In this document: positions 32,135-41,957 of the stretch, piece after piece
Numbering within the stretch: position 1 is the stretch's first letter
Layout: each line of letters begins with the position of its first letter
Position numbers and translations under genes: made by a program
Notes under the pieces: model-generated
Database searches by the model: none
What the model was told of the DNA's origin: nothing
Seen by the model: only the letters and a program-made list of their open reading frames with translations
From: JBBQXY01 sp051004815
GTDB lineage: Bacteria; Chloroflexota; Ktedonobacteria; Ktedonobacterales; Ktedonobacteraceae
Reading direction: 5' to 3'
DNA: 46,754 bases
NCBI GenBank assembly: GCA_051004815.1
Contig: JBPCJY010000156.1
Location: 1-46,754, forward strand

Positions 32135-34213
32135 TCAGCAGCTATAATCAGCCCCCAAAAGCATGTCTTCATTGACGGGTTTATGAAGAGCCACAGCTTT
32201 TTTACTGCCAGCAGCCAATCCACCAAAGGTAGTTTTGATCGTCGCACAGGAAGGCACGTCTACCTCCAGGTTTAGTACCCAGTGTGTCCCTGCCTGTCGC
32301 TGCATCTCGTACTGATAATGCCACCCTTGGGCATCTTTTTTAGCCGCGTGTGGCACCATCCACACGAGATGGAGTGTGAGGGTCTGCTGGAACCTGAAGA
32401 AAATAGCACCGGCGAGTACTTCACGCCCATAGGCAGTACTCGTTCCAGCTGGCTTCCATCCTTGCTGCTGCCTCACGACACTGCCGATTGGTATATACAC
32501 GCGAACGTAATCCCGGTAGATTAAAGGCCCATAGACATTTCCAGCAGTCATCCACGAATAGCGCAGCGTCGTCTGATGAAGAGCATTCCCGTTCGCATCA
32601 ATCGTCACCTGATCGTTCAAGGTAGTAGCAACGAGATCACTGGCTTTATTTTGTGAAATGTTGGCATCCACCACAAACAGACCATCATTCACCTCTGCAT
32701 CGATGGTTGACGCCAGGTGCAGATGCTGTAGCGCGGTTTCCGCTGCATCTGCATTGAAATAGACCTGCAAATCTTTTGTGTGCAAGTCATTCATCATCAC
32801 CCGTATGAATGTAGCCATCGTTGAAGATGGCAATTGATGTGTACGCGCCATAAAATGCTCAGCTAATAGTTCAGTAAAATGCTTGCGGACAGAAGAATGC
32901 CCATCGGCAGAAGGAACATCATCCCCTACTCGCCCCGGGCCAACCTGGTGATAATGGATGAGATCGACCAGATTCTGCGCCGTGACCGTCTCATGGTATT
33001 CTGGCATAGCAATAGGTCCCGTCACCGCCAGCAGATGTTGAATGAGAGCGGGCGTAATGGCGATAAGCCCTTGCAGAGGCGTATTGCCACCTTCGCGTTG
33101 ATAGTTGAGTTCGCCCATCCGCGCTGACGTTGGAAAATCCGCTTCGAGATTGGAGTCACGCAAACTCCAGCTCGATGGGGCCAGATACTGTTTAAACCAT
33201 TGATAGGTTGCTGGGTAGGGGATGCCTTGTCCGGTAGCACGAAAAGCATTGTCGAACAGATAAATATCGGTGATATGCGCGTCGATCAATTTCCCTCCGG
33301 CCACCGTGGCGATACCAAAATTGCCGATAAAGCCGCCCCCGGGACGCAACTCGGTCGAATCAAGCACTTCAACGAGATAATGAGACGGTGTGCCTACACC
33401 AAGCAGGCTAGGAGCTACTGCTAACAGAGCATCTGCATCGTGCAGCCACGTCTCTATGGTTGGTAAATACTGGTGGAAGATTTCCACGTCCTTGCCAATG
33501 CGTGGGTCAAATTGTAGATCGCTGGGCTGCAACTGGTTAACCTGTCTAATAGCCTGTTCAACAAGCCCTTTGATCTGCGAAAAATTCTTGTCAATGCCAT
33601 TGAAATCAGTCGAAGTCAGGCCCGCACTCTGTGTATTCAAGGGATCGTGATAGCGACCGAGAATCACCTGCAAAATAGTGCAAGACAATACGCCCGCCTG
33701 CGACATCTCTACCGCCAGGGGGGCCAACCTCAATGCCGTGCTCAGGCGACTGCCGTAGACAGGAAGAAGCGTTCCCATCGCTGGGATAGATTTCAAGTCA
33801 TCATTCACCCTGGAAAACGTCGTATAGGCACTGGAAAACTCGCGCTGTGCAAGCAATACCGTCGCGGCATCCAGAGGATTTTTTGTCAGTGCTTGCAGTG
33901 AAGTGGCAGCACTTTTTAGCTGGAGCTCTCCCCCCTGGGCAAGAGCTACGTCTTTATGGTAAAGCGCATTATACGATTGGTACTCCAACACGGAAATAAG
34001 TGATCCCACCGAGAGGAGCAGAACACCAACACACACGAGAAGGAGCATTATTCTGAAAGGTATGCCCAGCAATGTGCGCCTTGCATGCGAACGACGCCTC
34101 CTATTACCTGGCCGTCGTGGGGGAGAGATCAACGTTTCCATACCCCGCCCATTGGCTGTTTCCTCATCCTCTTTGTATGGAACGCTTACCTGCGTCTTCC
34201 ATTTATCTTCCAT
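32135..34213 (-). CDS. DUF4012 domain protein of the polysaccharide cluster
   Basis: Large DUF4012 protein of 692 residues. A basic cytoplasmic start (RRPGNRRRRSHARR) leads to one membrane anchor (IMLLLVCVGVLLLSVGSLIS), then a long extracytoplasmic part with LDSTELRPGGGFIGNFGIATV, the DUF4012 signature, and a C-terminal beta-rich domain. Such proteins occur in cell-wall and polysaccharide loci of Gram-positive-type bacteria and are thought to attach or process glycan, without proof. ATG at 34213 lies 11 bases behind AGGGAGG and is preferred; the frame is open to an ATG at 34258 that lacks a ribosome site. gmd lies directly upstream in the same direction. Confidence 0.85.
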   Translation of the reverse strand: MEDKWKTQVSVPYKEDEETANGRGMETLISPPRRPGNRRRRSHARRTLLGIPFRIMLLLVCVGVLLLSVGSLISVLEYQSYNALYHKDVALAQGGELQLKSAATSLQALTKNPLDAATVLLAQREFSSAYTTFSRVNDDLKSIPAMGTLLPVYGSRLSTALRLAPLAVEMSQAGVLSCTILQVILGRYHDPLNTQSAGLTSTDFNGIDKNFSQIKGLVEQAIRQVNQLQPSDLQFDPRIGKDVEIFHQYLPTIETWLHDADALLAVAPSLLGVGTPSHYLVEVLDSTELRPGGGFIGNFGIATVAGGKLIDAHITDIYLFDNAFRATGQGIPYPATYQWFKQYLAPSSWSLRDSNLEADFPTSARMGELNYQREGGNTPLQGLIAITPALIQHLLAVTGPIAMPEYHETVTAQNLVDLIHYHQVGPGRVGDDVPSADGHSSVRKHFTELLAEHFMARTHQLPSSTMATFIRVMMNDLHTKDLQVYFNADAAETALQHLHLASTIDAEVNDGLFVVDANISQNKASDLVATTLNDQVTIDANGNALHQTTLRYSWMTAGNVYGPLIYRDYVRVYIPIGSVVRQQQGWKPAGTSTAYGREVLAGAIFFRFQQTLTLHLVWMVPHAAKKDAQGWHYQYEMQRQAGTHWVLNLEVDVPSCATIKTTFGGLAAGSKKAVALHKPVNEDMLLGADYSC

Positions 34214-34273
34214 CGTTCTGCTGTCCTCCCTACCCATCTGCTGACTACTCGATTGCATGGAAAGCGGCTATCC

Positions 34274-35275
34274 TTACCTGGCATACGAAAATCTACGTGT
34301 AGCCACGGCTTTTTCATGAGAAAGAGTCTCTACATCGCTTTCTACCATCATTTTCACCAGATTCTCAAATAACACCGTTGGCTGCCATCCAAGCTGTGAG
34401 CGTGCCTTCGTTATATCGCCGATCAAGAGATCGACTTCCGCCGGTCGGAACAGAGTAGTGTCCACCTCAACATAGCGTTGCCAATCATCAATATCTACAA
34501 CAGCAAAAGCCGCCACCACAAAATCACGAACACTACGCGTAACACCGGTCGCAACAACATAGTCATCGGGCGCGTTTTGCTGGAGCATCCGCCACATCGC
34601 CTCAACATAGTCGCCCGCAAAACCCCAATCGCGCCTGGCATCGAGATTGCCAAGCACCAGCTTTTCTTGCAGGCCAAGCTGAATGCTGGCGACACCATGA
34701 GAGATCTTGCGCGTCACAAACTCCATCCCGCGCCGCGGCGACTCGTGGTTGAACAAGATGCCTGAGCAAGCGAACATATCATAGCTCTCGCGGAAGTTGA
34801 CCGTAATCCAGTGACCATAGAGCTTAGCCACACCATAAGGGCTACGAGGATGGAAGGGAGTATCTTCATTTTGTGGAATCGCGTGTACTTTCCCAAACAT
34901 TTCACTACTGGAAGCCTGATAAAAACGAATGGGCCAATCTACCAGCCGTACCGCCTCGAGCATCCGTGTCACGCTGAGTCCTGTATATTCCCCCGTCGCA
35001 ATCGGTTGTCGAAACGACGTGCTGACAAACGACATCGCCGCGAGGTTGTATACCTCGTCAGCCCGCGCGGTCCGTAGTGCTTGAATCAGTGCTAACTGGT
35101 CTAGCACGTCAGCTTCAATCAACGTGACCTTGTCCAGTAAATGAGCGATACGTTGTGTATTCTCTGTGCTGGTGCGGCGTACCACACCATACACATCATA
35201 ACCTTTCTGTAACAAGAACTCCGCAAGATAGCTACCATCTTGCCCCGTAATACCCGTGATCAATGCGCTTGGCAT
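34274..35275 (-). CDS. gmd: GDP-mannose 4,6-dehydratase
   Basis: Extended SDR that converts GDP-D-mannose to GDP-4-keto-6-deoxy-D-mannose, precursor of fucose, rhamnose and related sugars. The NADP motif TGITGQDGSYLAEFLL is at the start; VVRRTSTENTQRI, the catalytic SSSEMFG Ser-Glu region, the YGVAKLYGH Tyr-Lys pair and NHESPRRGMEFVTRKI are diagnostic. 333 residues match the family. ATG at 35275 is eight bases behind GGAGG; upstream ATGs are too close to that site. It heads a two-gene leftward unit with the DUF4012 gene, divergent from the rest of the cluster. The partner reductase (rmd or fcl) is not in the window. Confidence 0.94.
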   Translation of the reverse strand: MPSALITGITGQDGSYLAEFLLQKGYDVYGVVRRTSTENTQRIAHLLDKVTLIEADVLDQLALIQALRTARADEVYNLAAMSFVSTSFRQPIATGEYTGLSVTRMLEAVRLVDWPIRFYQASSSEMFGKVHAIPQNEDTPFHPRSPYGVAKLYGHWITVNFRESYDMFACSGILFNHESPRRGMEFVTRKISHGVASIQLGLQEKLVLGNLDARRDWGFAGDYVEAMWRMLQQNAPDDYVVATGVTRSVRDFVVAAFAVVDIDDWQRYVEVDTTLFRPAEVDLLIGDITKARSQLGWQPTVLFENLVKMMVESDVETLSHEKAVATRRFSYAR

Positions 35276-35446
35276 GAACATTGCCTCCAAAGTTCTTTGA
35301 GTACATAGACGCTACAAATCCCTATGTATCACTTCTTTCTATACATGATACTTACCAATGCAAGTCTACTCTGTTGTTTCGGTCTCTTTGGAGGTGTCAC
35401 TATAATCTAAATTATGATGTAAAAGCTGTTCTTGAGGAGGAGGACT

Positions 35447-36109
35447 ATGTCGAAAGTTGATGCAACAAAATTTGTAATGCAGTGTCAAAATTGGTTTGAA
35501 ATCGCTATGCCAATTGCAGCACACAAAACACCTGCCAGGGTAATTCTGAAAAATGGCATTCGGTTCGATTCTGGTGCCATCTATTGGCCGGATGTATGGG
35601 CCATTTTCCACCAGGGCATCTATACTCCCCATTATCTTCCGATTGAGAAGAACGATGTTGTGGTGGATATTGGAGCCAACATTGGCGTATTTACGATCTA
35701 TGCAGCGACCAGAACGCAAAATACTGTGTATGCCATCGAGCCATTCCCCAGCAATTTTGCATGCCTTGAGCATAATATACGCGCAAATCACTTGAGCAAT
35801 GTCATACCACTCAAGTTTGCTGTTTCGGATAAAAGTGGAACGGAACTATTACTCGCATCGGGAGCAAGTCAACAACATCGGCTCAAAACGTTTGTGCTTG
35901 ACATAACTGAAAAATGTATAGACGTGCCTGGTATTACTCTACAGGACTTTATGGATCTCCACCAGATCAAGCACATAGACTTTCTGAAGTTGGATTGTGA
36001 GGGAGCAGAGGAAGCAATACTCCTATCGAATCCCAAAGCGTATCTTCAGCGAGTGCGGAAGATACGCTTTGGGATTTCACGACTAACTTACTCGCTTAAA
36101 GCACGATGA
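35447..36109 (+). CDS. FkbM family methyltransferase, C terminus frameshifted
   Basis: S-adenosylmethionine-dependent methyltransferase, probably for a sugar hydroxyl. The FkbM domain has VVDIGANIGVFTIYAA (SAM motif I), IEPFPSNFACLEHNI and IDFLKLDCEGAEEAIL. ATG at 35447 lies directly behind AGGAGGAGG. After RVRKI the frame changes: the expected C terminus (HDELRKLLQEAGFSTSLKW, WRE then TGA at 36201-36203) lies one base off, with an added TAA at 36084. The break falls in the right arm of a perfect 19-bp palindrome. The protein as encoded loses about 40 residues and gains a 15-residue tail; the SAM-binding core is intact but activity is doubtful. Confidence 0.82.
   Translation: MSKVDATKFVMQCQNWFEIAMPIAAHKTPARVILKNGIRFDSGAIYWPDVWAIFHQGIYTPHYLPIEKNDVVVDIGANIGVFTIYAATRTQNTVYAIEPFPSNFACLEHNIRANHLSNVIPLKFAVSDKSGTELLLASGASQQHRLKTFVLDITEKCIDVPGITLQDFMDLHQIKHIDFLKLDCEGAEEAILLSNPKAYLQRVRKIRFGISRLTYSLKAR
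36029..36076. repeat. Perfect 19-bp inverted repeat inside the FkbM gene
   Basis: Arms at 36029-36047 (AATCCCAAAGCGTATCTTC) and 36058-36076 are perfect complements with a 10-base loop. The left arm encodes the normal protein; the right arm is where homology changes frame. This suggests that the right arm was copied from the left by template switching. Confidence 0.85.
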
Positions 36110-36329
36110 GCTGCGAAAACTGCTACAGGAGGCAGGCTTTTCCACCAGCCTGAAATGGGTACAAGGAGACCCACTGGGTTTCCTCTATGGTTGGCGTGAG
36201 TGAAGAAATACGAACGAATCGATTTTGCGGGACTAGTATAATATACCTGGAAACATAGCAGTATGCTTATGTTCCATCCTTTATTGCGCCAATGAGCTGA
36301 ATGTGTGGAAGAAGTGGAGGATTCTCAAC

Positions 36330-37586
36330 TTGCGCATCCTATTTGTAACTCCTTACGTACCATCACGCATCCGTACACGACCGTTCAACCTGATAAAATC
36401 TCTCTCTACTACGCATGATATTTCCCTCGTCGCATTGCTCGTTCAGGACTATGAGCGAGCGATGGTCAAGGACGTAGAGAGATACTGCACTTCGGTCGAT
36501 CTGGTCCCGTTGCCCAAATGGCAAGCGTATGCCAATTGCTTGCGAGCATTACCAACGCTCACGCCATTACGTGTTGCTTACTATCGCTCACCTGCCTTTG
36601 TAGAGCGTATCAAAGAGGTGATCTACAGGCAAAAGATCGATGTAGTGCATGGAGAATTGATAAAGGTGGTGCCAGCCCTCAAGGCCGTGCTGGCACAGGA
36701 ACATATTCCCGTATGTTACGACTCGGTTGACTGTATCTCGTGGTTTCTGCAACAGCAAACAGAGGTGACGCGCAACCCGTTGAAGAAGGCTTTTGCCTAT
36801 AGTGAGCTACAGAAGATGCGTCGTTATGAACGGCGCGAACTGCCTGCTTTTAATCAAGTCGTTATCGCCTCCGCGTCTGATCGAGACCGCTTAGGGAAAC
36901 TCACCGGTCAACCGCACAACATCCAGGTTGTAAGTAATTGTGTCGATACTGACTATTTCACACCCAGAGCAGAGCCTCGCGCGGTTGATTCACTGGTCTA
37001 CAGTGCTAAATTAGACTACTTTCCTAACACACAGGCAATTCTCCATTTCTGCAAAAAAACCTTGCCATTGGTCTGGAAGCAGCATCCGCAGGTGCGCTTG
37101 ACTATTGTTGGCAGTAACCCTTCATCGCAGATACGTGCCCTGGCTACTGATACGCGTATTACAGTGACAGGCTATGTGCCAGACATCCGTCCTTATCTAG
37201 GTACAGCATCCGTTGCACTCGCACCATTACTGGTGGCCGCTGGTACGCAGTTCAAAATACTGGAAGCATTGGCTATGTGTACACCGATAGTCACAACTCC
37301 GCGCTGCTCCTCTGCCCTCGGTACACAGAACGGCGTACATCTGCTGGTGGCTGAAGAATCTCAAGCATGCGCCGATGGCATTGTGAAGCTGTTGGACAAT
37401 CCACAGCTGGCCCAACAACTGGGCAATGCTGGCCGACGATTTGTCACTGAAAACTATAGTTGGCCCATCGCCACCACTGTCCTCAATCGGCTCTACAATG
37501 CTGCGGTGGCCCAACCAGAGCAGCAGGAAGTAGCTGCCGATCTTGCTTGGATGGAAATGGCACAACAACATGCCTACAAAAGATAA
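36330..37586 (+). CDS. Glycosyltransferase (GT4-like)
   Basis: GT-B fold glycosyltransferase of 418 residues that transfers a sugar in the cytoplasm. The start RILFVTPYVPSRIRTRPFNLI and C-terminal donor-binding motif AAGTQFKILEALAMCTPIVTT (Glu of the EX7E type) match the GT4/PEP-CTERM-cluster glycosyltransferases. VVSNCVDTDYFTP and a GSNPSSQIRAL strand mark the domain boundary. TTG at 36330 lies nine bases behind GGAGG and fits the family; an upstream GTG at 36303 is less good. A TATAAT at 36237-36242 may be its -10. The Wzz-kinase gene follows after 23 bp. Donor and acceptor are unknown. Confidence 0.9.
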   Translation: MRILFVTPYVPSRIRTRPFNLIKSLSTTHDISLVALLVQDYERAMVKDVERYCTSVDLVPLPKWQAYANCLRALPTLTPLRVAYYRSPAFVERIKEVIYRQKIDVVHGELIKVVPALKAVLAQEHIPVCYDSVDCISWFLQQQTEVTRNPLKKAFAYSELQKMRRYERRELPAFNQVVIASASDRDRLGKLTGQPHNIQVVSNCVDTDYFTPRAEPRAVDSLVYSAKLDYFPNTQAILHFCKKTLPLVWKQHPQVRLTIVGSNPSSQIRALATDTRITVTGYVPDIRPYLGTASVALAPLLVAAGTQFKILEALAMCTPIVTTPRCSSALGTQNGVHLLVAEESQACADGIVKLLDNPQLAQQLGNAGRRFVTENYSWPIATTVLNRLYNAAVAQPEQQEVAADLAWMEMAQQHAYKR

Positions 37587-37609
37587 AAAATGGGGAAAAG
37601 GAGCGTAGT

Positions 37610-39325
37610 ATGACATTTGACCAATATTGGAGTACCCTGATAAAACGATGGAAGCTGATCGTTAGCTGCTTTGTGGTGATAGGGCTAGGGACTTTCATCG
37701 GCTCTAAGCTGATGACCCCCATCTACCAATCGGCAGCAACCGTCCGCATTTCTATCAGTGCGGGCACCAGCCAGGCAGACATCAATAACTTGCTTGCCAG
37801 TGACCAACTTGTACAGACGGAGGCGCAATTAGCAACCAGCTATCAAGTGCTGAGCCAGGTGGCCGCGCACTATCCAGGTTTGACGGTCGATGAGCTCACG
37901 AAAAATGTAACTTCGGTGGCTGAATCTAATACACAACTTTTTCAGATCACTGTAGCGGATCCGAGCCCATCACGGGCAGCCGCCCTGGCAAATGACATCG
38001 CTGGAACGTTGATTAAGCAGGAAAACCAGGTGAATCAGCAGATTAATGCTCAATCACAGCAGCAGATTCAGCAAGACCTCCAGCGAACGCAACAGCAAAT
38101 AGACAGCACCTCATCTCAATTGGCCGCCCTACAGTCAGAGAAAGGTAGCAATGCACAGATAAGCACGCTGAACGCACAATTGAGTGCCTTGCGCGAGCAC
38201 TATACGCAGTGGCAATCACTACTAGCTCAGGTTGAGTTAACAGAGGCACAAAGTGGAAATACCCTGCGTATAGCCCAACCAGCCCAACCAGCCTCAAGCC
38301 CAGCACGGCCCAATGTGCTCCTCAACACGGCTATCGGGCTATTGGTTGGCTTGCTCAACGGCCTCTTGCTAGCGATGCTGTTCGAGCAATTAGACACCCG
38401 CGTTCGCACTGAAGAGGCCCTAACACAATTAGTCGATTGGCCCGTCCTGGCGAAGATTTGGAATCAAACTTCTTCTAAGAAGGATAAGAAGGACAAGAAT
38501 ACTATTGGTGAGGAGATGGTGAATCCACCTCCACACAGCCCAAACGTTGAATCCTATCGTATTCTACGCACCAACATTGGGTTCTCAATGGTTGACAAGT
38601 CGCTGCATTCGATGATGGTGGTGAGCGCACAACCACAAGATGGGAAAAGCACCGTTGCCGCCAATCTCGCCATCTTCATGGCCAAGGCCGGCAAGAAAAC
38701 GCTCCTTATCGATGCAGACCTGCGTCGTCCGACGCAGAGCAAGAAATTTCATCTCCCCACAGGCAAGAGTGGCTTAAGTAATGCCATAGTCGCATGCTCT
38801 CAGCTTCAGTTCATTGCTTCTACGCCATTTATGGGGCAATCAAGTCAGCCGCTTTCCGCTAGCTTTTCTCTGGAACCCTACTTGCACTCGGTGGATATTC
38901 CAAACTTGCGCGTGATGCCTTCAGGACCGATGCCACCAAATCCGCCCGAATTGCTTGACTCGAAAGCGATGGAACGCTTCTTCACGGCACTCGCAGGCAG
39001 CGGTGCTGAGGTAATCATCTTCGACACCCCACCGCTCATCGGCCTGTCAGATGCGAGCATTCTCGCGTCCAAGGTGGATGGAGTACTCGTTGTAGTTGAC
39101 GTCACAACCGCTAGCAAGAAGAACCTCAAGCAGATGAAGGCACTCCTGCTACAGTCAGGAAGCCGTGTGCTTGGCTGTGTCATGAACAAGCACTACCAGA
39201 ATCGCAATGACAATGCTTACTCCTACTACTATCAGGCTGAAGAAGAGGATGAGAACAACGAGAACAGGCAAAATAAGCAGGTTCCAGCTTCGCCAGCAAC
39301 TGTGATGATATCGGGCCAGCGATAA
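37610..39325 (+). CDS. Fused Wzz/tyrosine-kinase polysaccharide co-polymerase
   Basis: Membrane co-polymerase and BY-kinase of 571 residues controlling polysaccharide chain length and export. Two membrane segments (LIVSCFVVIGLGTFIGSKLM and NTAIGLLVGLLNGLLLAMLF) flank a Gln-rich extracytoplasmic coiled coil. The cytoplasmic kinase has Walker A SAQPQDGKST (Lys346), Walker A' LLIDADLRRP and Walker B VIIFDTPPL. The C-terminal tyrosine cluster YSYYYQ is the autophosphorylation site. A 50-residue stretch between GLSNAIVAC and the kinase end is longer than usual. ATG at 37610 follows AAGGAG. The PHP phosphatase gene follows after 13 bp, the usual partner. Confidence 0.94.
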   Translation: MTFDQYWSTLIKRWKLIVSCFVVIGLGTFIGSKLMTPIYQSAATVRISISAGTSQADINNLLASDQLVQTEAQLATSYQVLSQVAAHYPGLTVDELTKNVTSVAESNTQLFQITVADPSPSRAAALANDIAGTLIKQENQVNQQINAQSQQQIQQDLQRTQQQIDSTSSQLAALQSEKGSNAQISTLNAQLSALREHYTQWQSLLAQVELTEAQSGNTLRIAQPAQPASSPARPNVLLNTAIGLLVGLLNGLLLAMLFEQLDTRVRTEEALTQLVDWPVLAKIWNQTSSKKDKKDKNTIGEEMVNPPPHSPNVESYRILRTNIGFSMVDKSLHSMMVVSAQPQDGKSTVAANLAIFMAKAGKKTLLIDADLRRPTQSKKFHLPTGKSGLSNAIVACSQLQFIASTPFMGQSSQPLSASFSLEPYLHSVDIPNLRVMPSGPMPPNPPELLDSKAMERFFTALAGSGAEVIIFDTPPLIGLSDASILASKVDGVLVVVDVTTASKKNLKQMKALLLQSGSRVLGCVMNKHYQNRNDNAYSYYYQAEEEDENNENRQNKQVPASPATVMISGQR

Positions 39326-39338
39326 GTGCGTACAAATT

Positions 39339-40052
39339 ATGATTGATACACATCTACATATCCTTCCTGGCGTTGATGATGGGCCAGAGACGATACAGGA
39401 GTCTCTCTCACTGGCTCGTGTACTGGTACAAGAAGGCATTCACGCCGCGATTGCTACACCGCATGCTAACGATGAGTACCCACGGCTCCCTGTAGCAGAG
39501 ATTCGTGGACGAGTCTATGACATGCAGCAAGCACTTGATCGCTATGGTATTCCGTTACGGCTCTTTGCTGGTCATGAGGCACTTATCAAAGCTGGCTTGG
39601 TCGAAGATATCCAGGCCGGGCGGCTCGCGACACTCAATGGCAGTGCATACCTTCTGTTGGAGCTGTGGAATAGCACCTGGCTCCCTGAAACAGAACAGGT
39701 CATTTTTGAACTACGGGCGCATGGCATCATTCCCATTATTGCCCATCCAGAACGCTATCGTGCCATCCAGCAAGACCCCGCTCGGCTCGCGGCTCTGCTA
39801 CAGCAGGGAGCAATTGCCCAGCTAACGGCAAGTAGCCTCGTCGGAATGCAAGGGAACACCACACGCCGCTGTGCTGAAACCTTGCTCAAAAAGGGCTTGA
39901 TTCACTGCCTTGCTTCGGATGCGCATGGTTTACACAGACGTCCGCCCGGGGTCGCTCGCGGCCTACAACGCGCTACAGAGTTAGTTGGTCAAGCCCGCGT
40001 CTATCAAATGACAGAGATACAACCAGCAGCAGTTGTCAACAATCAACAGTAA
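39339..40052 (+). CDS. Tyrosine-protein phosphatase, CpsB/YwqE PHP family
   Basis: Manganese-dependent PHP-fold phosphatase of 237 residues that dephosphorylates the BY-kinase. Metal ligands are in DTHLHILPGVDDG, TPHANDEY, IIAHPERY and SDAHG, all intact. The 13-bp gap from the kinase gene supports the partnership. ATG at 39339 has a weak ribosome site; translation may be coupled. It could be less active toward small phosphoesters, as for relatives. Confidence 0.94.
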   Translation: MIDTHLHILPGVDDGPETIQESLSLARVLVQEGIHAAIATPHANDEYPRLPVAEIRGRVYDMQQALDRYGIPLRLFAGHEALIKAGLVEDIQAGRLATLNGSAYLLLELWNSTWLPETEQVIFELRAHGIIPIIAHPERYRAIQQDPARLAALLQQGAIAQLTASSLVGMQGNTTRRCAETLLKKGLIHCLASDAHGLHRRPPGVARGLQRATELVGQARVYQMTEIQPAAVVNNQQ

Positions 40053-40066
40053 AGAGGAGGACCTTC

Positions 40067-40732
40067 ATGCAAACCATCAAACACGTACAGGTAGACTCTC
40101 CACCAACCGTGGCCCAACCGTGGCCTGTTTCCATCGCCATCGACTTTCGCAGAAAGCGCTTCGCATTCTTCAAATCCCTCATCGCCAGCCTTCCCAGGCC
40201 GCTCCACATCCTTGACGTGGGTGGAACACAGGCTTTCTGGGAGCTCATGGGCTTCATCCAGGATGATATACAACTCACGATCCTGAACACCGAGCCAGTC
40301 AAGGCAACTTTTCCCAACGTCACCTGCATCGTCGGTGATGCGAGAGACATGCGCGAATTTAAAGACAAAGAGTTTGAAGTCGTCTTCTCTAACGCTGTTA
40401 TAGAGCATGTTGGCAACTTCGATCAGCAGCACTCGATGGCCGCTGAGATCCAACGAGTAGGAAAAAGATACATCGTTCAGACGCCTAATCGCTACTTCCC
40501 TATTGAGCCGCATGTTCTCATTCCCTTTTTTCAGTTTTTCCCTTTAAACCTCAAGGTGTTCACTGCCACCCATTCCCCAAACTGGGGCTGGAAAGCGTCA
40601 CATCTTGAGGAGCTGAGTACTATTCGTCTCATGTCGGAAAAAGAATTAAAAAGCGTTTTCCCCGCTGCCAGCGTCTACACGGAGAAGTTCCTGGGCCTTA
40701 CCAAGTCCTTCATCATCTACAAGGGCTGGTGA
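40067..40732 (+). CDS. Class I SAM-dependent methyltransferase
   Basis: Methyltransferase of 221 residues, of the small-molecule/sugar type. SAM motif I is HILDVGGTQAFW; GDARDMREF and VVFSNAVIEHVG are motifs II and the post-II region. The lower part is aromatic-rich (HVLIPFFQFFPLNL). ATG at 40067 follows GAGGAGG closely. It overlaps the following glycosyltransferase by four bases (GTGA), so translation is coupled. It probably methylates a lipid-linked sugar in this cluster; the acceptor is unknown. Confidence 0.88.
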   Translation: MQTIKHVQVDSPPTVAQPWPVSIAIDFRRKRFAFFKSLIASLPRPLHILDVGGTQAFWELMGFIQDDIQLTILNTEPVKATFPNVTCIVGDARDMREFKDKEFEVVFSNAVIEHVGNFDQQHSMAAEIQRVGKRYIVQTPNRYFPIEPHVLIPFFQFFPLNLKVFTATHSPNWGWKASHLEELSTIRLMSEKELKSVFPAASVYTEKFLGLTKSFIIYKGW

Positions 40733-41934
40733 GTGGAACTTCACTATCAAGTAATCTCAGAAGTACCGGTATGAAAATTGGTATCAATGCCTTTTGCTTC
40801 AGGCTCCCGGCGACTGGTCTGGGGCAGTATCTTCTACACCTGGCCAACACACTGGTGGAGATAGACCAACGTAACACATATGTCATGTTGGGGCCGAGGG
40901 CAGCTACTCCTGAAGGCTTTCGCTATCCAGAGATCCATTCGGCGTATCCGGTCCCTGGCTGGTCCAGGAGCAACCCGAACATTGAAAAGGTGATCTGGGA
41001 ACAGTGGACCGGCCCGAATGCAGCACAGAAAGCTGGAGTAGACATCTTTCACTATCCATTCTTTGCGGCCCCGCTGATCCCACGCACACCAACCATTTCT
41101 ACCATTGGCGATCTCATTCATTTTCGCATCCCCCAATACCTGGAAGGCTCCATCAAAAAAACGTACATGAGCATGAACATGCACGCAGCCTATAAAGCAG
41201 CTTTGCTTATCACGTTTTCAGAACATGCCAGGCAAGATATTGTTGACCTGATGCATTTCCCATCTGAGCGTGTGCGTGTGATCTACCTGGCCGCCGGGGA
41301 TGAGTACCATCCCGTTCTTGATTCTTCCGTGCAAACGGAAGTACGCGCACGCTATGGTGTGGGAGAGCACTACATCTTCTACCTTGGTGGCCTCGACCGT
41401 CGTAAAAACGTCCTCCAGCTTGTGTGTGCCTTCGCGCAACTCTGTTATCGGCTTGCTAACCCTAACCTGCAATTGTTTATTGCTGGCGACCCTGACAATC
41501 AAAACGGGCCAGCTTCGCTCTTTCCAGATCCACGTCCTCTTGCTACTGAGTTAGGTGTAGCAGACCGCATCATCTACCGTTTCGTTGAGGAGAAAGACAA
41601 ACCCGCGCTCTATAGCGGTGCCGAAGTGTTCGTCTATCCTTCATCTTATGAAGGATTTGGGCTACCACCACTGGAGGCAATGGCGTGCGGTGCTCCAGTA
41701 ATCTGTTCCAACCGCACGTCGCTACCTGAAGTAGTGGGCGATGCCGCCATCACCCTGAACCCTGATGATACCGATGCCATGGTTGATGCTATGTATGCTG
41801 TCCTCACGAATCAGACATTACGCACCGAACTCTCTGTACGCTCTCTGCGACGCGCATCTCAATTCAACTGGCGCAAGACAGCAACCGAGACGATTGCTGT
41901 CTATGAAGAGGTTTTCGCTCAGTGCCAGCGGTAA
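40729..41934 (+). CDS. Glycosyltransferase family 4 protein
   Basis: GT-B glycosyltransferase of up to 401 residues. KIGINAFCFRLPATGLGQYLLHLA is the acceptor-side glycine loop; FYLGGLDRRKNVLQLVCAF and the donor motif PSSYEGFGLPPLEAMACGAPVI are GT4 hallmarks of the mannosyltransferase-like branch. The GTG at 40729 overlaps the preceding stop as GTGA and sits behind AAGGG; ATG at 40771 gives the usual family start MKIGINAF, so the first 14 residues are doubtful. It ends the rightward EPS block; the next gene is convergent, 24 bp away. Confidence 0.93.
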   Translation: MSGTSLSSNLRSTGMKIGINAFCFRLPATGLGQYLLHLANTLVEIDQRNTYVMLGPRAATPEGFRYPEIHSAYPVPGWSRSNPNIEKVIWEQWTGPNAAQKAGVDIFHYPFFAAPLIPRTPTISTIGDLIHFRIPQYLEGSIKKTYMSMNMHAAYKAALLITFSEHARQDIVDLMHFPSERVRVIYLAAGDEYHPVLDSSVQTEVRARYGVGEHYIFYLGGLDRRKNVLQLVCAFAQLCYRLANPNLQLFIAGDPDNQNGPASLFPDPRPLATELGVADRIIYRFVEEKDKPALYSGAEVFVYPSSYEGFGLPPLEAMACGAPVICSNRTSLPEVVGDAAITLNPDDTDAMVDAMYAVLTNQTLRTELSVRSLRRASQFNWRKTATETIAVYEEVFAQCQR

Positions 41935-41957
41935 TGCTACCAACAGCATATGCTCGT

